A DNA stretch of 20,525 bases from positions 1 to 20,525 of the forward strand of contig JBOGDF010000055.1 in NCBI GenBank assembly GCA_050701635.1. The letters are read 5' to 3'. This stretch comes from WHSM01 sp050701635 (lineage in GTDB: Bacteria; Actinomycetota; Actinomycetes; Mycobacteriales; Micromonosporaceae). How positions within the stretch are numbered: the stretch's first letter is position 1; every line of letters starts with the position of its first letter. The translations under genes and the position numbers were made by a program. Shown piece by piece: positions 15,027 to 20,525 of this stretch. The notes under the pieces are model-generated. The model had not been told where the DNA came from and did no database searches. It was given only the letters and a program-made list of their open reading frames with translations.

Positions 15027-15968
15027 TCAGGCGGCGTCGAGGCCGTCGTTGCGAGCCAGCTCGCGGAGCCGGCCGAGCGCCTGGATCTCCAGCTGGCGGA
15101 TCCGCTCGCGGGAGAGGCTGAACCGGGCCGCGACCTCGGTCAGCGAGTGCTCCCGGCCGTCCTCCAGGCCGTAGCGGGCTCGTACGATCCCGGCGGAACG
15201 CTCGTCGAGGTGCGCGAGCAGCATCTCGAGCCGCTCCCGCTCCAGGCCGGCGAGCACCACGTCCTCCGGGCTCGGCTCGTCGGAGTCCGCGACCAGGTCA
15301 CCGAGGTGGGTGTCACCGTCGTCGCCGACCGGGGTGTCCAGCGACACCGTGTCCTGCGACCAGCGGATCAGCTCGAGCACCCGGGAGGTCGGTACGCCGA
15401 GCGCGTTGGCCAGCTGCTCCGGCTCCGGGTCGGCCCCGTTCTCACGGGTGAACTGGCGCGCCGCGTTGCGCATCCGGTTGACGTCTTCGACCAGGTGCAC
15501 CGGAAGCCGTACGGTCCGCTCCTGCTGGGCGATGGCACGGCTGATCGCCTGCCGGATCCACCAGGTGGCGTACGTGGAGAACTTGAAGCCGCGCTGGTAG
15601 TCGAACTTCTCCACGGCGCGTACCAGACCGGTGTTGCCCTCCTGGATCAGGTCCAGCATCGGCATCCCGCTGCGTACGTACCGGCGGGCGATGGAGACCA
15701 CCAGCCGCAGGTTGGCCTTGACGAACTTCTCCTTGGCGGCCTTGCCCTCGGCGACGACGCCGTTCAGCTCCGCTCGGGTGATGCTCTTCGGCTTCTTCCC
15801 ATCGCGCAGCAGGTGCTCGGCGTACAGCCCGGCTTCGACAGCCTTGGACAGCTCGACTTCCTCCGCCGCGTCCAGCAGCGGAGTACGCGAAATCTCGTGC
15901 AGATACACCCCGACCAGGTCCCGCTCTTCGGCGACCTCGTCGAGGCGAATCCCGGTGGTCTTCTCCAC
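15027..15968 (-). CDS. RNA polymerase sigma factor, group 2 sigma-70 (SigB/HrdD type)
   Basis: A 313-residue sigma-70 protein without region 1.1. Region 1.2 begins near residue 17 (DLVGVYLHEISRTPLL). Region 2 (about 85-145) includes NLRLVVSIARRY, DLIQEGNTGLVRAVEKFDY and the -10 recognition helix STYATWWIRQAISR (131-144). Region 3 follows, and region 4.2 with the -35 HTH is at 275-300 (LTEVAARFSLSRERIRQLE). Strong similarity in the EAGLYAEHLL segment recalls mycobacterial SigB. The near-consensus -10 and -35 helices imply promoters close to the housekeeping type. GTG 15968 is fixed by GGGAGGAAAG upstream. Typical hosts use such factors in stationary phase or stress, or redundantly with HrdB. 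No anti-sigma gene is adjacent. A 286-bp leader with a perfect TTGACA and an 8-bp inverted repeat precedes it. Confidence 0.93.
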   Translation of the reverse strand: MEKTTGIRLDEVAEERDLVGVYLHEISRTPLLDAAEEVELSKAVEAGLYAEHLLRDGKKPKSITRAELNGVVAEGKAAKEKFVKANLRLVVSIARRYVRSGMPMLDLIQEGNTGLVRAVEKFDYQRGFKFSTYATWWIRQAISRAIAQQERTVRLPVHLVEDVNRMRNAARQFTRENGADPEPEQLANALGVPTSRVLELIRWSQDTVSLDTPVGDDGDTHLGDLVADSDEPSPEDVVLAGLERERLEMLLAHLDERSAGIVRARYGLEDGREHSLTEVAARFSLSRERIRQLEIQALGRLRELARNDGLDAA

Positions 15969-16085
15969 TCTCGGCCTTTCCTCCCGTTGCCCGTCGGGCC
16001 GGCCTTCCGGCTAGACGGCTCCCCGCTGGTCTTTCGTTGTCACCAGCACAACAGCTGGGTGTACGACTTGATTCCTTGGTTCAGA

Positions 16086-16091
16086 TGTCAA
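16086..16091 (-). promoter_or_regulatory. Candidate -35 of the sigma-factor gene
   Basis: Minus-strand TTGACA (16091-16086) is a perfect -35, about 118 nt upstream of the GTG start. The best -10 at usual spacing (GTCGTA or TCGTAC) is poor, so this is only a candidate. Confidence 0.35.
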
Positions 16092-16106
16092 CCCGGTCAC
16101 GTTCGC

Positions 16107-16130
16107 TCGATCTGTCTGTACCCAGATCGA
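16107..16130. promoter_or_regulatory. 8-bp perfect inverted repeat upstream of the sigma-factor gene
   Basis: TCGATCTG (16107-16114) and CAGATCGA (16123-16130) are perfect complements around an 8-bp spacer. They lie immediately upstream of the TTGACA on the minus strand, a location typical for an activator or repressor site. No regulator can be named. Between here and 16254 I see no gene, only the small palindrome CACATGTG at 16189-16196. Confidence 0.45.
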
Positions 16131-16254
16131 TCGGTCGCCCAACGACCTCGGCTCGTACTAGTAGGACGCACCAGGGACCGGAAAATGACACATGTGAGAG
16201 CTACGCCACTCTGCGTGATCCTTGAGCGATCGCCTGTCTATAAATCAACACGCC

Positions 16255-16881
16255 CTAGGTGTCCGTACGGTTGGCAACCGTGTCCATCGTCACCGTGCCG
16301 GTCTTGACCGGCGCCGCGCAGCGGTAGGCGAACATCGGCGGTACCGCCGCCCACACCACGGGCTCACGGCGTACCTCCCCGAAACGCTCTTCGAGAAGTT
16401 GCCGCAGCTGCCGGCCGGAAGCGAGCGGAGCCTGGTGCAGGCAGGTGAGCGTGACGAACTGGCCGTCCGTGGCGAGTACCTCGACCACCGCGTCCAGGGC
16501 GGCGCTCCGCTCCTCGGGGGACATCAGCGTCCAGGGCAACCCGCTGGCGATCGCGTCCACGGAGTCCCACTGATGGGACCGCACCAGCTCCGGCAACTCG
16601 GAGGCGGGCCGGTTGGCGACCCGTACCGACGGCGAGCCGAACCGCTGCCGGAGCGTGTCGGCGAATTCCGGGTTGAGCTCCACCGCGAGCAGCGTCGCGC
16701 CGGGCGCCAGCCGCTGCTTCAGCTGTGCGGTCACCGCACCCGTACCGGCGCCCAGCTCGACGACGCGTTGCGCCGAAGCGAGATCCAGACTGTCGAGCAT
16801 CATCCGCACCACAGGCCCCGAGCTGGCCGCGATGCTGCCGGTCTGGCGCGGATTGCGTACGAACTCCCGGAGAAATCCCAC
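16255..16881 (-). CDS. SAM-dependent methyltransferase, PmtA/phospholipid-type
   Basis: A 208-residue class I methyltransferase. It opens with FLREFVRNPRQTGSIAASS, typical of PmtA-like phospholipid N-methyltransferases and related KsgA-like enzymes. Motif I VELGAGTG is at 41-48, and AVELN (66-70) ends beta 2. SGLPW (113-117) and VPPMFAYRC near the end match the PmtA pattern more than the rRNA dimethylase one. The start is chosen at GTG 16881, where GAGGAG precedes at 7-nt spacing. An in-frame GTG at 16935 would give 226 residues but has no ribosome site. The substrate may be phosphatidylethanolamine or another membrane-associated molecule, which cannot be decided here. It lies upstream of the sigma gene on the same strand, with a 286-bp gap, so it is probably transcribed separately. 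Confidence 0.85.
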   Translation of the reverse strand: MGFLREFVRNPRQTGSIAASSGPVVRMMLDSLDLASAQRVVELGAGTGAVTAQLKQRLAPGATLLAVELNPEFADTLRQRFGSPSVRVANRPASELPELVRSHQWDSVDAIASGLPWTLMSPEERSAALDAVVEVLATDGQFVTLTCLHQAPLASGRQLRQLLEERFGEVRREPVVWAAVPPMFAYRCAAPVKTGTVTMDTVANRTDT

Positions 16882-17150
16882 CTGGTCACTCCTCAGGTCG
16901 TCGGATCGGCTGACCGTATGTGACGTGAGGTCCACCGTACGGACGGAGCGAAGCCCTGCAAAGCGGACAGCACCACGCCGGCGTACGTCGTACCCGGATC
17001 ACATCACTGGTATTTCCCTCGTCCATACCCGCGTAACCCGAGTACCCCACTCGGCTGTGATGGCTCCGTCAACGGACATACCTACGATGACGAAGAGTCA
17101 TCAGCCCCTACCGGTCGTTCACTACCTTTCCGGCATTCCGGTATCGGAGA

Positions 17151-17180
17151 GTGACGAACACGTGTCTGGTGGCCTAGTGT
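17151..17180 (+). promoter_or_regulatory. Candidate promoter of the DUF4352-like gene
   Basis: GTGACG (17151-17156), an 18-bp spacer and TAGTGT (17175-17180) resemble an actinobacterial -35/-10 pair and would start RNA about 20 nt before the GTG at 17209. The ribosome site GGAGGG lies between. The rest of the 327-bp gap from 16882 shows no gene or strong repeat. Confidence 0.4.
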
Positions 17181-17208
17181 TGCCTGGCTGTCAACTTGGA
17201 GGGACACG

Positions 17209-17922
17209 GTGCCCGATCTACCACCCCACCCCGGTCAGCGACCGGTTGGGACCGGCGCGGATCGCCGACCTCGCTATCGCTCGCTCAGGGATCTTTCACA
17301 CGGCCCCCGCCGTACCGCACCAGCCCGTTCGCCCGAGGCACCGCCCGTACCGCCGAGTTCGGCGGGCGCACCACGAGGGCCGGTCACAGGCTTCGATCCG
17401 CGTCCCACCTCGTCGTGGGAACCGCCGCCAGCCCCGGTACGCCGAGGCGGGTTCCGGCAGCTGTTGCTCGGCGCTCTGGCGATGCTGCTCGTGATCGGTC
17501 TCGGCTGGGGCGGTTACGTTGCGTACCGGCAGTTCGCCCCGTACTACGGGCTGGGCTACGCCACCGGGCGCACCGGCACCGTGAGCGACGTGACCTTCAC
17601 CGTCGCCGACGCCCGCTGCGGGCTGGACCAGCCGCCCGACAAGCCGGCGCGATCGGTCAAGGGTCAGTTCTGCCTGGTCGACCTCGGCGCGAAGAACACC
17701 TCCGACAAGGTCCGCTTCGTCAGCCTGTCGATGTTCAGCGTGCAGCTCGACACCGGGTCACGGGTCAGCCCCAGCCGTACCGCGATGAGCAGTCTGTCGG
17801 TACGGCTGAACCCGGGCGAGTCGCACAACCTCGTGCTGGTGTACGACGTGTGGAGCGGTGTCCGGATGGACAACCTCAAGGTCCAGATCGGGTACGAGAC
17901 GGCGAACATCCCGCTGATCTAG
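17209..17922 (+). CDS. Single-pass membrane protein with DUF4352-like extracytoplasmic domain
   Basis: A 237-residue protein. Residues 1-80 are Pro/Arg-rich and should be cytoplasmic. One transmembrane helix spans about 84-106 (LLLGALAMLLVIGLGWGGYVAY). The remainder is a beta-rich outer domain of about 120 residues with a likely disulphide pair C137 and C155, the order GTVSDVTFTVADARCG then GQFCLVDLGAKN, and a closing LVLVYDV. This matches the immunoglobulin-like DUF4352 group of secreted or lipoprotein domains, whose role is largely unknown. GTG 17209 is set by GGAGGG upstream. Its stop is 16 bp from the convergent FHA gene stop. It does not carry a lipobox. The orientation (cytoplasmic N-terminus) is inferred from the basic segment before the helix. 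Confidence 0.8.
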   Translation: MPDLPPHPGQRPVGTGADRRPRYRSLRDLSHGPRRTAPARSPEAPPVPPSSAGAPRGPVTGFDPRPTSSWEPPPAPVRRGGFRQLLLGALAMLLVIGLGWGGYVAYRQFAPYYGLGYATGRTGTVSDVTFTVADARCGLDQPPDKPARSVKGQFCLVDLGAKNTSDKVRFVSLSMFSVQLDTGSRVSPSRTAMSSLSVRLNPGESHNLVLVYDVWSGVRMDNLKVQIGYETANIPLI

Positions 17923-17938
17923 CGCGCCACCCGGCGGG

Positions 17939-19048
17939 TCAGCTCTGCCGGGGGATCCGGATCGCCATCGTCGGCGCCTCCGCGAGCATCGACGACGGAT
18001 TCACGGTGCTGTCGCCGCGCCAGTGCCGGGCACTCGCCAGCTCCACTCCGGTGTGCAGCTCGACGGAGTCCCACTCCCCGAGCTCCCGGCGCTCGCCGCG
18101 GGTCAGCGTCACCCGCTGCGGCTGCGTGCCGGGCCCGGTACGCACCAGCACCACCGTGCCGTTCGTACTGGTGTCCACCACCGCCAGCCGGCCGCCCGCC
18201 ACCTCCATACGCAGGTGGCTGCGGCTGACCACCCGGGCGGCTTCCTCGTCGAGCAGCAGCCCCAGCCGTACCCCCGGCTCCTCCGGGTTGCGGCCGACCG
18301 CGACCGGGCGATTGGACCGCACCACGAAACGCTGCCGGGCCGTCCCGTCCAACACCACGACGGTCGGGATCGCCTCCGGCGCCGGCCCGAGATCGGCCAG
18401 CGGCTGACCGTGCCGCGGACAGGCCGGTACGCCGTCGCGCAGCCGCGGCGGCGGCTGCCCGCCCTCGGTTGACCCGAAGCCGGCGCAGCCCGGGTCGGGG
18501 CAGCGCCAGAGCCGGCGCAGCGCGGGGTGCGTACCGCCGGGAGTAGCCACCACTCCGGCGCCAGCACCCGCCGGCGCCAGCACCACACCGCCGGCGCCCG
18601 GCATCGGCAGCAGGTGCCGCGACGTGCCCACCGTGCCGGGATACCGCTGCTGGTACGCCCGGTAGTCGCCGTTGCCGATCACCGGCAGCCCGGTCAGGTC
18701 GGCGATCTCGAGCACCCGCTCGGCCACCCCGTCCGGCGCGTCCGGGAGCACCTCGGCCAGGCCGTCGTCGGCCCACCGCCGGATCACCATCTTCTCGTTG
18801 GAGGTCAGCTCCAGCTCGGAGATCAGCCCGCGGTCGGTCACCGGGTAGACCGAGACGCCGTCGTCGGACAGGTGCCGCGCCAGCGCATCGATCACCATCC
18901 CGAGCCGCAACAGGTGCGCGGGGCGCCCGTCGTCGAGCCTCGCGTGGCGTACCACCGACGGCAGGTCGACCACCGCCGCGGCGAGCACCGGATCGGTGGT
19001 CAGTCGCTGCTCGATGGTGTCTAACGCTCGGCTCACCGTAAATCTCAC
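17939..19048 (-). CDS. FHA-domain protein with a zinc-ribbon-like Cys/His pattern
   Basis: A 369-residue soluble protein. The C-terminal FHA domain (about 242-340) has GR at 252-253, SRSH at 275-278 and N296-G297-T298, the residues that contact phosphothreonine peptides, so binding should be intact. Between about 183 and 213 C183, C188, C210 and H213 make a plausible zinc ribbon (CPDPGC ... CPRH). The N-terminal 150 residues are alpha/beta and not recognised. A Gly/Ala/Val-rich linker lies at 151-172. GTG 19048 is preceded by GGGAGG at short spacing; upstream ATGs lack support. It is likely a reader of Ser/Thr kinase signalling, and the kinase at 11288-12628 is a possible partner only by co-occurrence in the window. 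It stops 16 bp from the convergent neighbour. Confidence 0.87.
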   Translation of the reverse strand: MRFTVSRALDTIEQRLTTDPVLAAAVVDLPSVVRHARLDDGRPAHLLRLGMVIDALARHLSDDGVSVYPVTDRGLISELELTSNEKMVIRRWADDGLAEVLPDAPDGVAERVLEIADLTGLPVIGNGDYRAYQQRYPGTVGTSRHLLPMPGAGGVVLAPAGAGAGVVATPGGTHPALRRLWRCPDPGCAGFGSTEGGQPPPRLRDGVPACPRHGQPLADLGPAPEAIPTVVVLDGTARQRFVVRSNRPVAVGRNPEEPGVRLGLLLDEEAARVVSRSHLRMEVAGGRLAVVDTSTNGTVVLVRTGPGTQPQRVTLTRGERRELGEWDSVELHTGVELASARHWRGDSTVNPSSMLAEAPTMAIRIPRQS

Positions 19049-19087
19049 GCAAACCTCCCGAACTCGGCCCCTCATCATTGCAGAGAG

Positions 19088-19103
19088 CAACCATCGGTGG
19101 TTG
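19088..19103. repeat. Small inverted repeat upstream of the FHA gene
   Basis: CAACCA and TGGTTG enclose TCGG, 40 bp upstream of the FHA gene start. It may be an operator or leader hairpin. No clear -10/-35 is seen nearby. Confidence 0.3.
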
Positions 19104-19155
19104 GCGGCTGGCGGGGGCAGCGACCTGCGCGACCTGCGGAACGCAGATACGGACG

Positions 19156-19191
19156 CGGCCACGACCTGCCTGATCGGCGAAGTCGTGGCCG
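19156..19191. terminator. Perfect 10-bp stem, 16-nt loop hairpin
   Basis: CGGCCACGAC (19156-19165) and GTCGTGGCCG (19182-19191) are perfect complements. The element is between the WhiA-like gene (ending 19411) and the FHA gene (starting 19048), both on the minus strand. It could be a second terminator or a leader structure of the FHA mRNA. Confidence 0.5.
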
Positions 19192-19344
19192 GCGCCCGGC
19201 TGCTGCTCGTGGTCCCCCGTTGGCGTGGTCTGTCGGCTACCCAATCCGGCCGGTGCTGGCGGCTGGCCCTCCGGTACGGCTACGAAACCCTCCGGCGCGG
19301 GCACAACCAGCCCCGTCCGAACAACGGTGTCACCTCGTCGTCCT

Positions 19345-19369
19345 CCGGCTCTCGCTCACGAGGAGCCGG
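19345..19369. terminator. Terminator-like hairpin after the WhiA-like gene
   Basis: CCGGCTC-TCG pairs with CGA-G-GAGCCGG around CTCA, giving a 10-bp stem with one bulge and a 4-nt loop, 41 bp downstream of the minus-strand stop at 19411. No T run follows, as is common in actinomycetes. The 362-bp stretch 19049-19410 holds this and two other hairpins but no gene that I can support. Confidence 0.6.
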
Positions 19370-19410
19370 GCACGGCAGCGGTGATCTGGGGCCGCTGGTG
19401 CGTCGTGACT

Positions 19411-20202
19411 TCAGACCGCGTCCTCCAGCGCGTCGGTGCCGCTGGCTACGGCGAGCAGCTGCTCGTACGGGGAGTCCGGGCTGACCGACAACAGCTGGTA
19501 GCCCGGCCGGGTCTGCGCCCGGGTGTGTACGCCCATCGCGCGGGCGGAGTTGACCAGTACGGAGGTGGTGTCGGGGTCGGCCAGCCGCAGCGCCAGCGAT
19601 CCGCTACGACGCCGTCCGGCCGCCATCAGCGCCGCCCGCCACGCCGCCACCGCCAGCGCCCGGCGGTCCCGCTGCTGCCATCGCGCCAGCGCCCGGTCGT
19701 TGGTACGGCACAGCAGCAGATAGCTGGACCGCCACGCCTCGTCGAGGATCCGGCCGAGCGCGGTGCCGCTGCCCGGCGAGACGAACACCCGGTACACCTC
19801 GAACCGGTGGCGCCCGCCCTCGAAGCTCTTGTCGACCCGCGCCTCGATCTGCAGCGCCTGCAGCAGGCGTACCAGCCGGTGGGCCGCCGCGGATTGGTTG
19901 AACTCGTTCAGTACGCCGTTGGCGTCCGGCGTGGAGCGGTAGCCGAGCTGGTCGCTGGTGACCCGCCGGCGGGCTACGATCGGCGCCGTACAACGCATCA
20001 TCATCACCACTTCGAACGCGGCGGCGCGGTCCGCGGCGCACAACGGCGCCGGGCGGTTCCGCGCGGGACGGGTTGCGCCGCGTACCGCCGCGGGGCGGGT
20101 CGGGGCCTCGCTGCGCGCCCGGTACGGCCGAGTGGTGGCATGGGGCTGGGGAGTGCTCAGGGCCGTCCACACCGGACGCGGTTGAGCGATTGCTGAAGTC
20201 AT
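19411..20202 (-). CDS. WhiA-like (LAGLIDADG-fold) protein lacking the C-terminal HTH domain
   Basis: A 263-residue protein annotated by pattern only. Residues about 98-150 (NEFNQSAAAHRLVRLLQAL ...) and 184-252 (VAAWRAALMAAG ... ALRLADPDTTSVLVNSARAMG) match, in order and spacing, the two lobes of WhiA as I remember the Streptomyces protein (TGSAARRL and AAWRGAFLAHGS ... GAARRLGV). WhiA continues with a region-4-like HTH that contacts DNA and sigma WhiG; here the protein ends at LEDAV right after the second lobe. Residues 1-65 are Arg/Pro/Ala-rich low complexity. ATG 20202 is used, with GGTGAAGAG close upstream; the GTG at 20214 or an ATG within MMM near residue 67 are alternatives. Hairpins follow the stop. 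DNA binding is possible through the LAGLIDADG fold. The homology needs a profile search, and I regard it as probable, not proven. Confidence 0.65.
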   Translation of the reverse strand: MTSAIAQPRPVWTALSTPQPHATTRPYRARSEAPTRPAAVRGATRPARNRPAPLCAADRAAAFEVVMMMRCTAPIVARRRVTSDQLGYRSTPDANGVLNEFNQSAAAHRLVRLLQALQIEARVDKSFEGGRHRFEVYRVFVSPGSGTALGRILDEAWRSSYLLLCRTNDRALARWQQRDRRALAVAAWRAALMAAGRRRSGSLALRLADPDTTSVLVNSARAMGVHTRAQTRPGYQLLSVSPDSPYEQLLAVASGTDALEDAV

Positions 20203-20243
20203 TCTCTTCACCACCGTCTTTGTTGCTGCCGGGGAGCCCTGCC

Positions 20244-20261
20244 GGTCACCACGTCGTGACC
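20244..20261. promoter_or_regulatory. 18-bp near-perfect palindrome between divergent genes
   Basis: GGTCAC-CACGTC-GTGACC is symmetric at 16 of 18 positions (central ACGT included). It lies 42 bp upstream of the WhiA-like start and 132 bp upstream of the rightmost gene, a good place for a shared operator. A direct repeat CTTGAGC occurs at 20325-20331 and 20350-20356 in the same gap. Confidence 0.5.
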
Positions 20262-20380
20262 ACTAGCGGCTCCGGTGTCACTGTGTCGCGGCACACAGGC
20301 CGCTGAAAACAGCGCGGCGACTACCTTGAGCAAAACTTGCGGCACCCCACTTGAGCCCTGAGTGAGGTGGTACGGGTCAC

Positions 20381-20386
20381 TAGGAT
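20381..20386 (+). promoter_or_regulatory. -10 element TAGGAT of a leaderless transcript
   Basis: TAGGAT ends 6 nt before GTG 20393, so transcription would start at or next to the G of the start codon, the usual layout of actinobacterial leaderless mRNAs. No consensus -35 is visible (TGAGTG at 20359-20364 is weak), and no Shine-Dalgarno precedes the GTG. Confidence 0.6.
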
Positions 20387-20392
20387 CAGGGC

Positions 20393-20525
20393 GTGACGAC
20401 CCCCAGGGTGGTACGCGGCACCGCTCGAGTCCCCGCCTCGTCGCGGGCTCCGGCGCCGCCCACCGTGCCCGGATCGCCGGCCGCGCCGGGGTCACCCGGA
20501 CCGGCCGCGCCGGAGCCGCCCGGAC
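20393..20525 (+). CDS. Proline/alanine-rich protein N-terminus, 3' end outside window
   Basis: An open frame starts with GTG 20393 (VTTPRVVRGTARVPASSRA) and runs to the right edge without a stop; 44 codons are visible. The composition is Pro, Ala, Gly and Ser, a disordered leader with no recognisable domain or signal peptide. The start is supported by the TAGGAT box placed exactly for a leaderless transcript, and by the absence of any alternative. It is divergent from the WhiA-like gene. The identity must come from the sequence beyond the window. Confidence 0.55.
   Translation, partial: MTTPRVVRGTARVPASSRAPAPPTVPGSPAAPGSPGPAAPEPPG

Noticed and set aside
19049..19304. Minus-strand frame beginning MPAPEGFVAVPEGQ upstream of the FHA gene
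   Set aside because: No ribosome site, it continues out of frame through the FHA gene, and its composition is low complexity; I treat the stretch as intergenic.
18996..19484. Plus-strand frame of 162 codons opposite the FHA gene start
   Set aside because: It crosses two genes and three hairpins, lacks a ribosome site and shows no domain.
20208..20495. Minus-strand 95-codon frame at the right edge
   Set aside because: It covers the divergent promoter region and has no ribosome site or domain; the leaderless plus-strand start explains this region better.

Overview
The window is very GC-rich and gene-dense. It has frequent GTG starts, Streptomyces-like gene families (group 2 sigma factor, Ser/Thr kinase, FHA protein, WhiA-like fold) and an obvious excess of the tetramer GTAC, often as CGT-AC or GTA-C codon pairs. 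This points to an actinomycete, most likely of the Micromonosporaceae. That assignment is inference; there is no rRNA in the window.

Left part (1-7485). An ammonium transporter gene runs off the left edge. Next comes a TetR regulator, divergent from a four-gene co-directional run: a type I Baeyer-Villiger monooxygenase, a 602-residue polytopic membrane protein with conserved-looking histidines and an outer beta domain, and two alpha/beta hydrolases (one Ser nucleophile, one Asp nucleophile). The 120-bp divergent gap holds a 27-bp near-perfect palindrome on which a forward and a reverse promoter are placed symmetrically. The simplest reading is a TetR-controlled module in which a ketone is oxidised to an ester or lactone and then hydrolysed.

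Middle part (7469-13795). 4-alpha-glucanotransferase (malQ) converges on the last hydrolase and overlaps it by 17 bp. Then come a small thioredoxin with a WCPPC active site, a 377-residue protein with a degenerate Nudix-like helix, a membrane-anchored Ser/Thr protein kinase, and a flavohaemoprotein-like globin-reductase. Several of these genes converge with almost no spacing.

Right part (13796-20525). A low-complexity protein with a small Cys-containing core lies downstream of a group 2 (SigB/HrdD-type) sigma factor, with a large hairpin between them. These are followed by a PmtA-like methyltransferase, a single-pass DUF4352-like membrane protein, an FHA protein with a zinc-ribbon-like Cys/His pattern, and a protein that looks like the two-lobed LAGLIDADG-type part of WhiA without its C-terminal helix-turn-helix domain. 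At the right edge a proline-rich reading frame starts, apparently on a leaderless transcript.

No tRNA, rRNA, CRISPR array, transposase or prophage gene was recognised. The window looks like ordinary chromosome, and the most distinctive items are the BVMO/membrane-protein/hydrolase module and the WhiA-like protein without an HTH.
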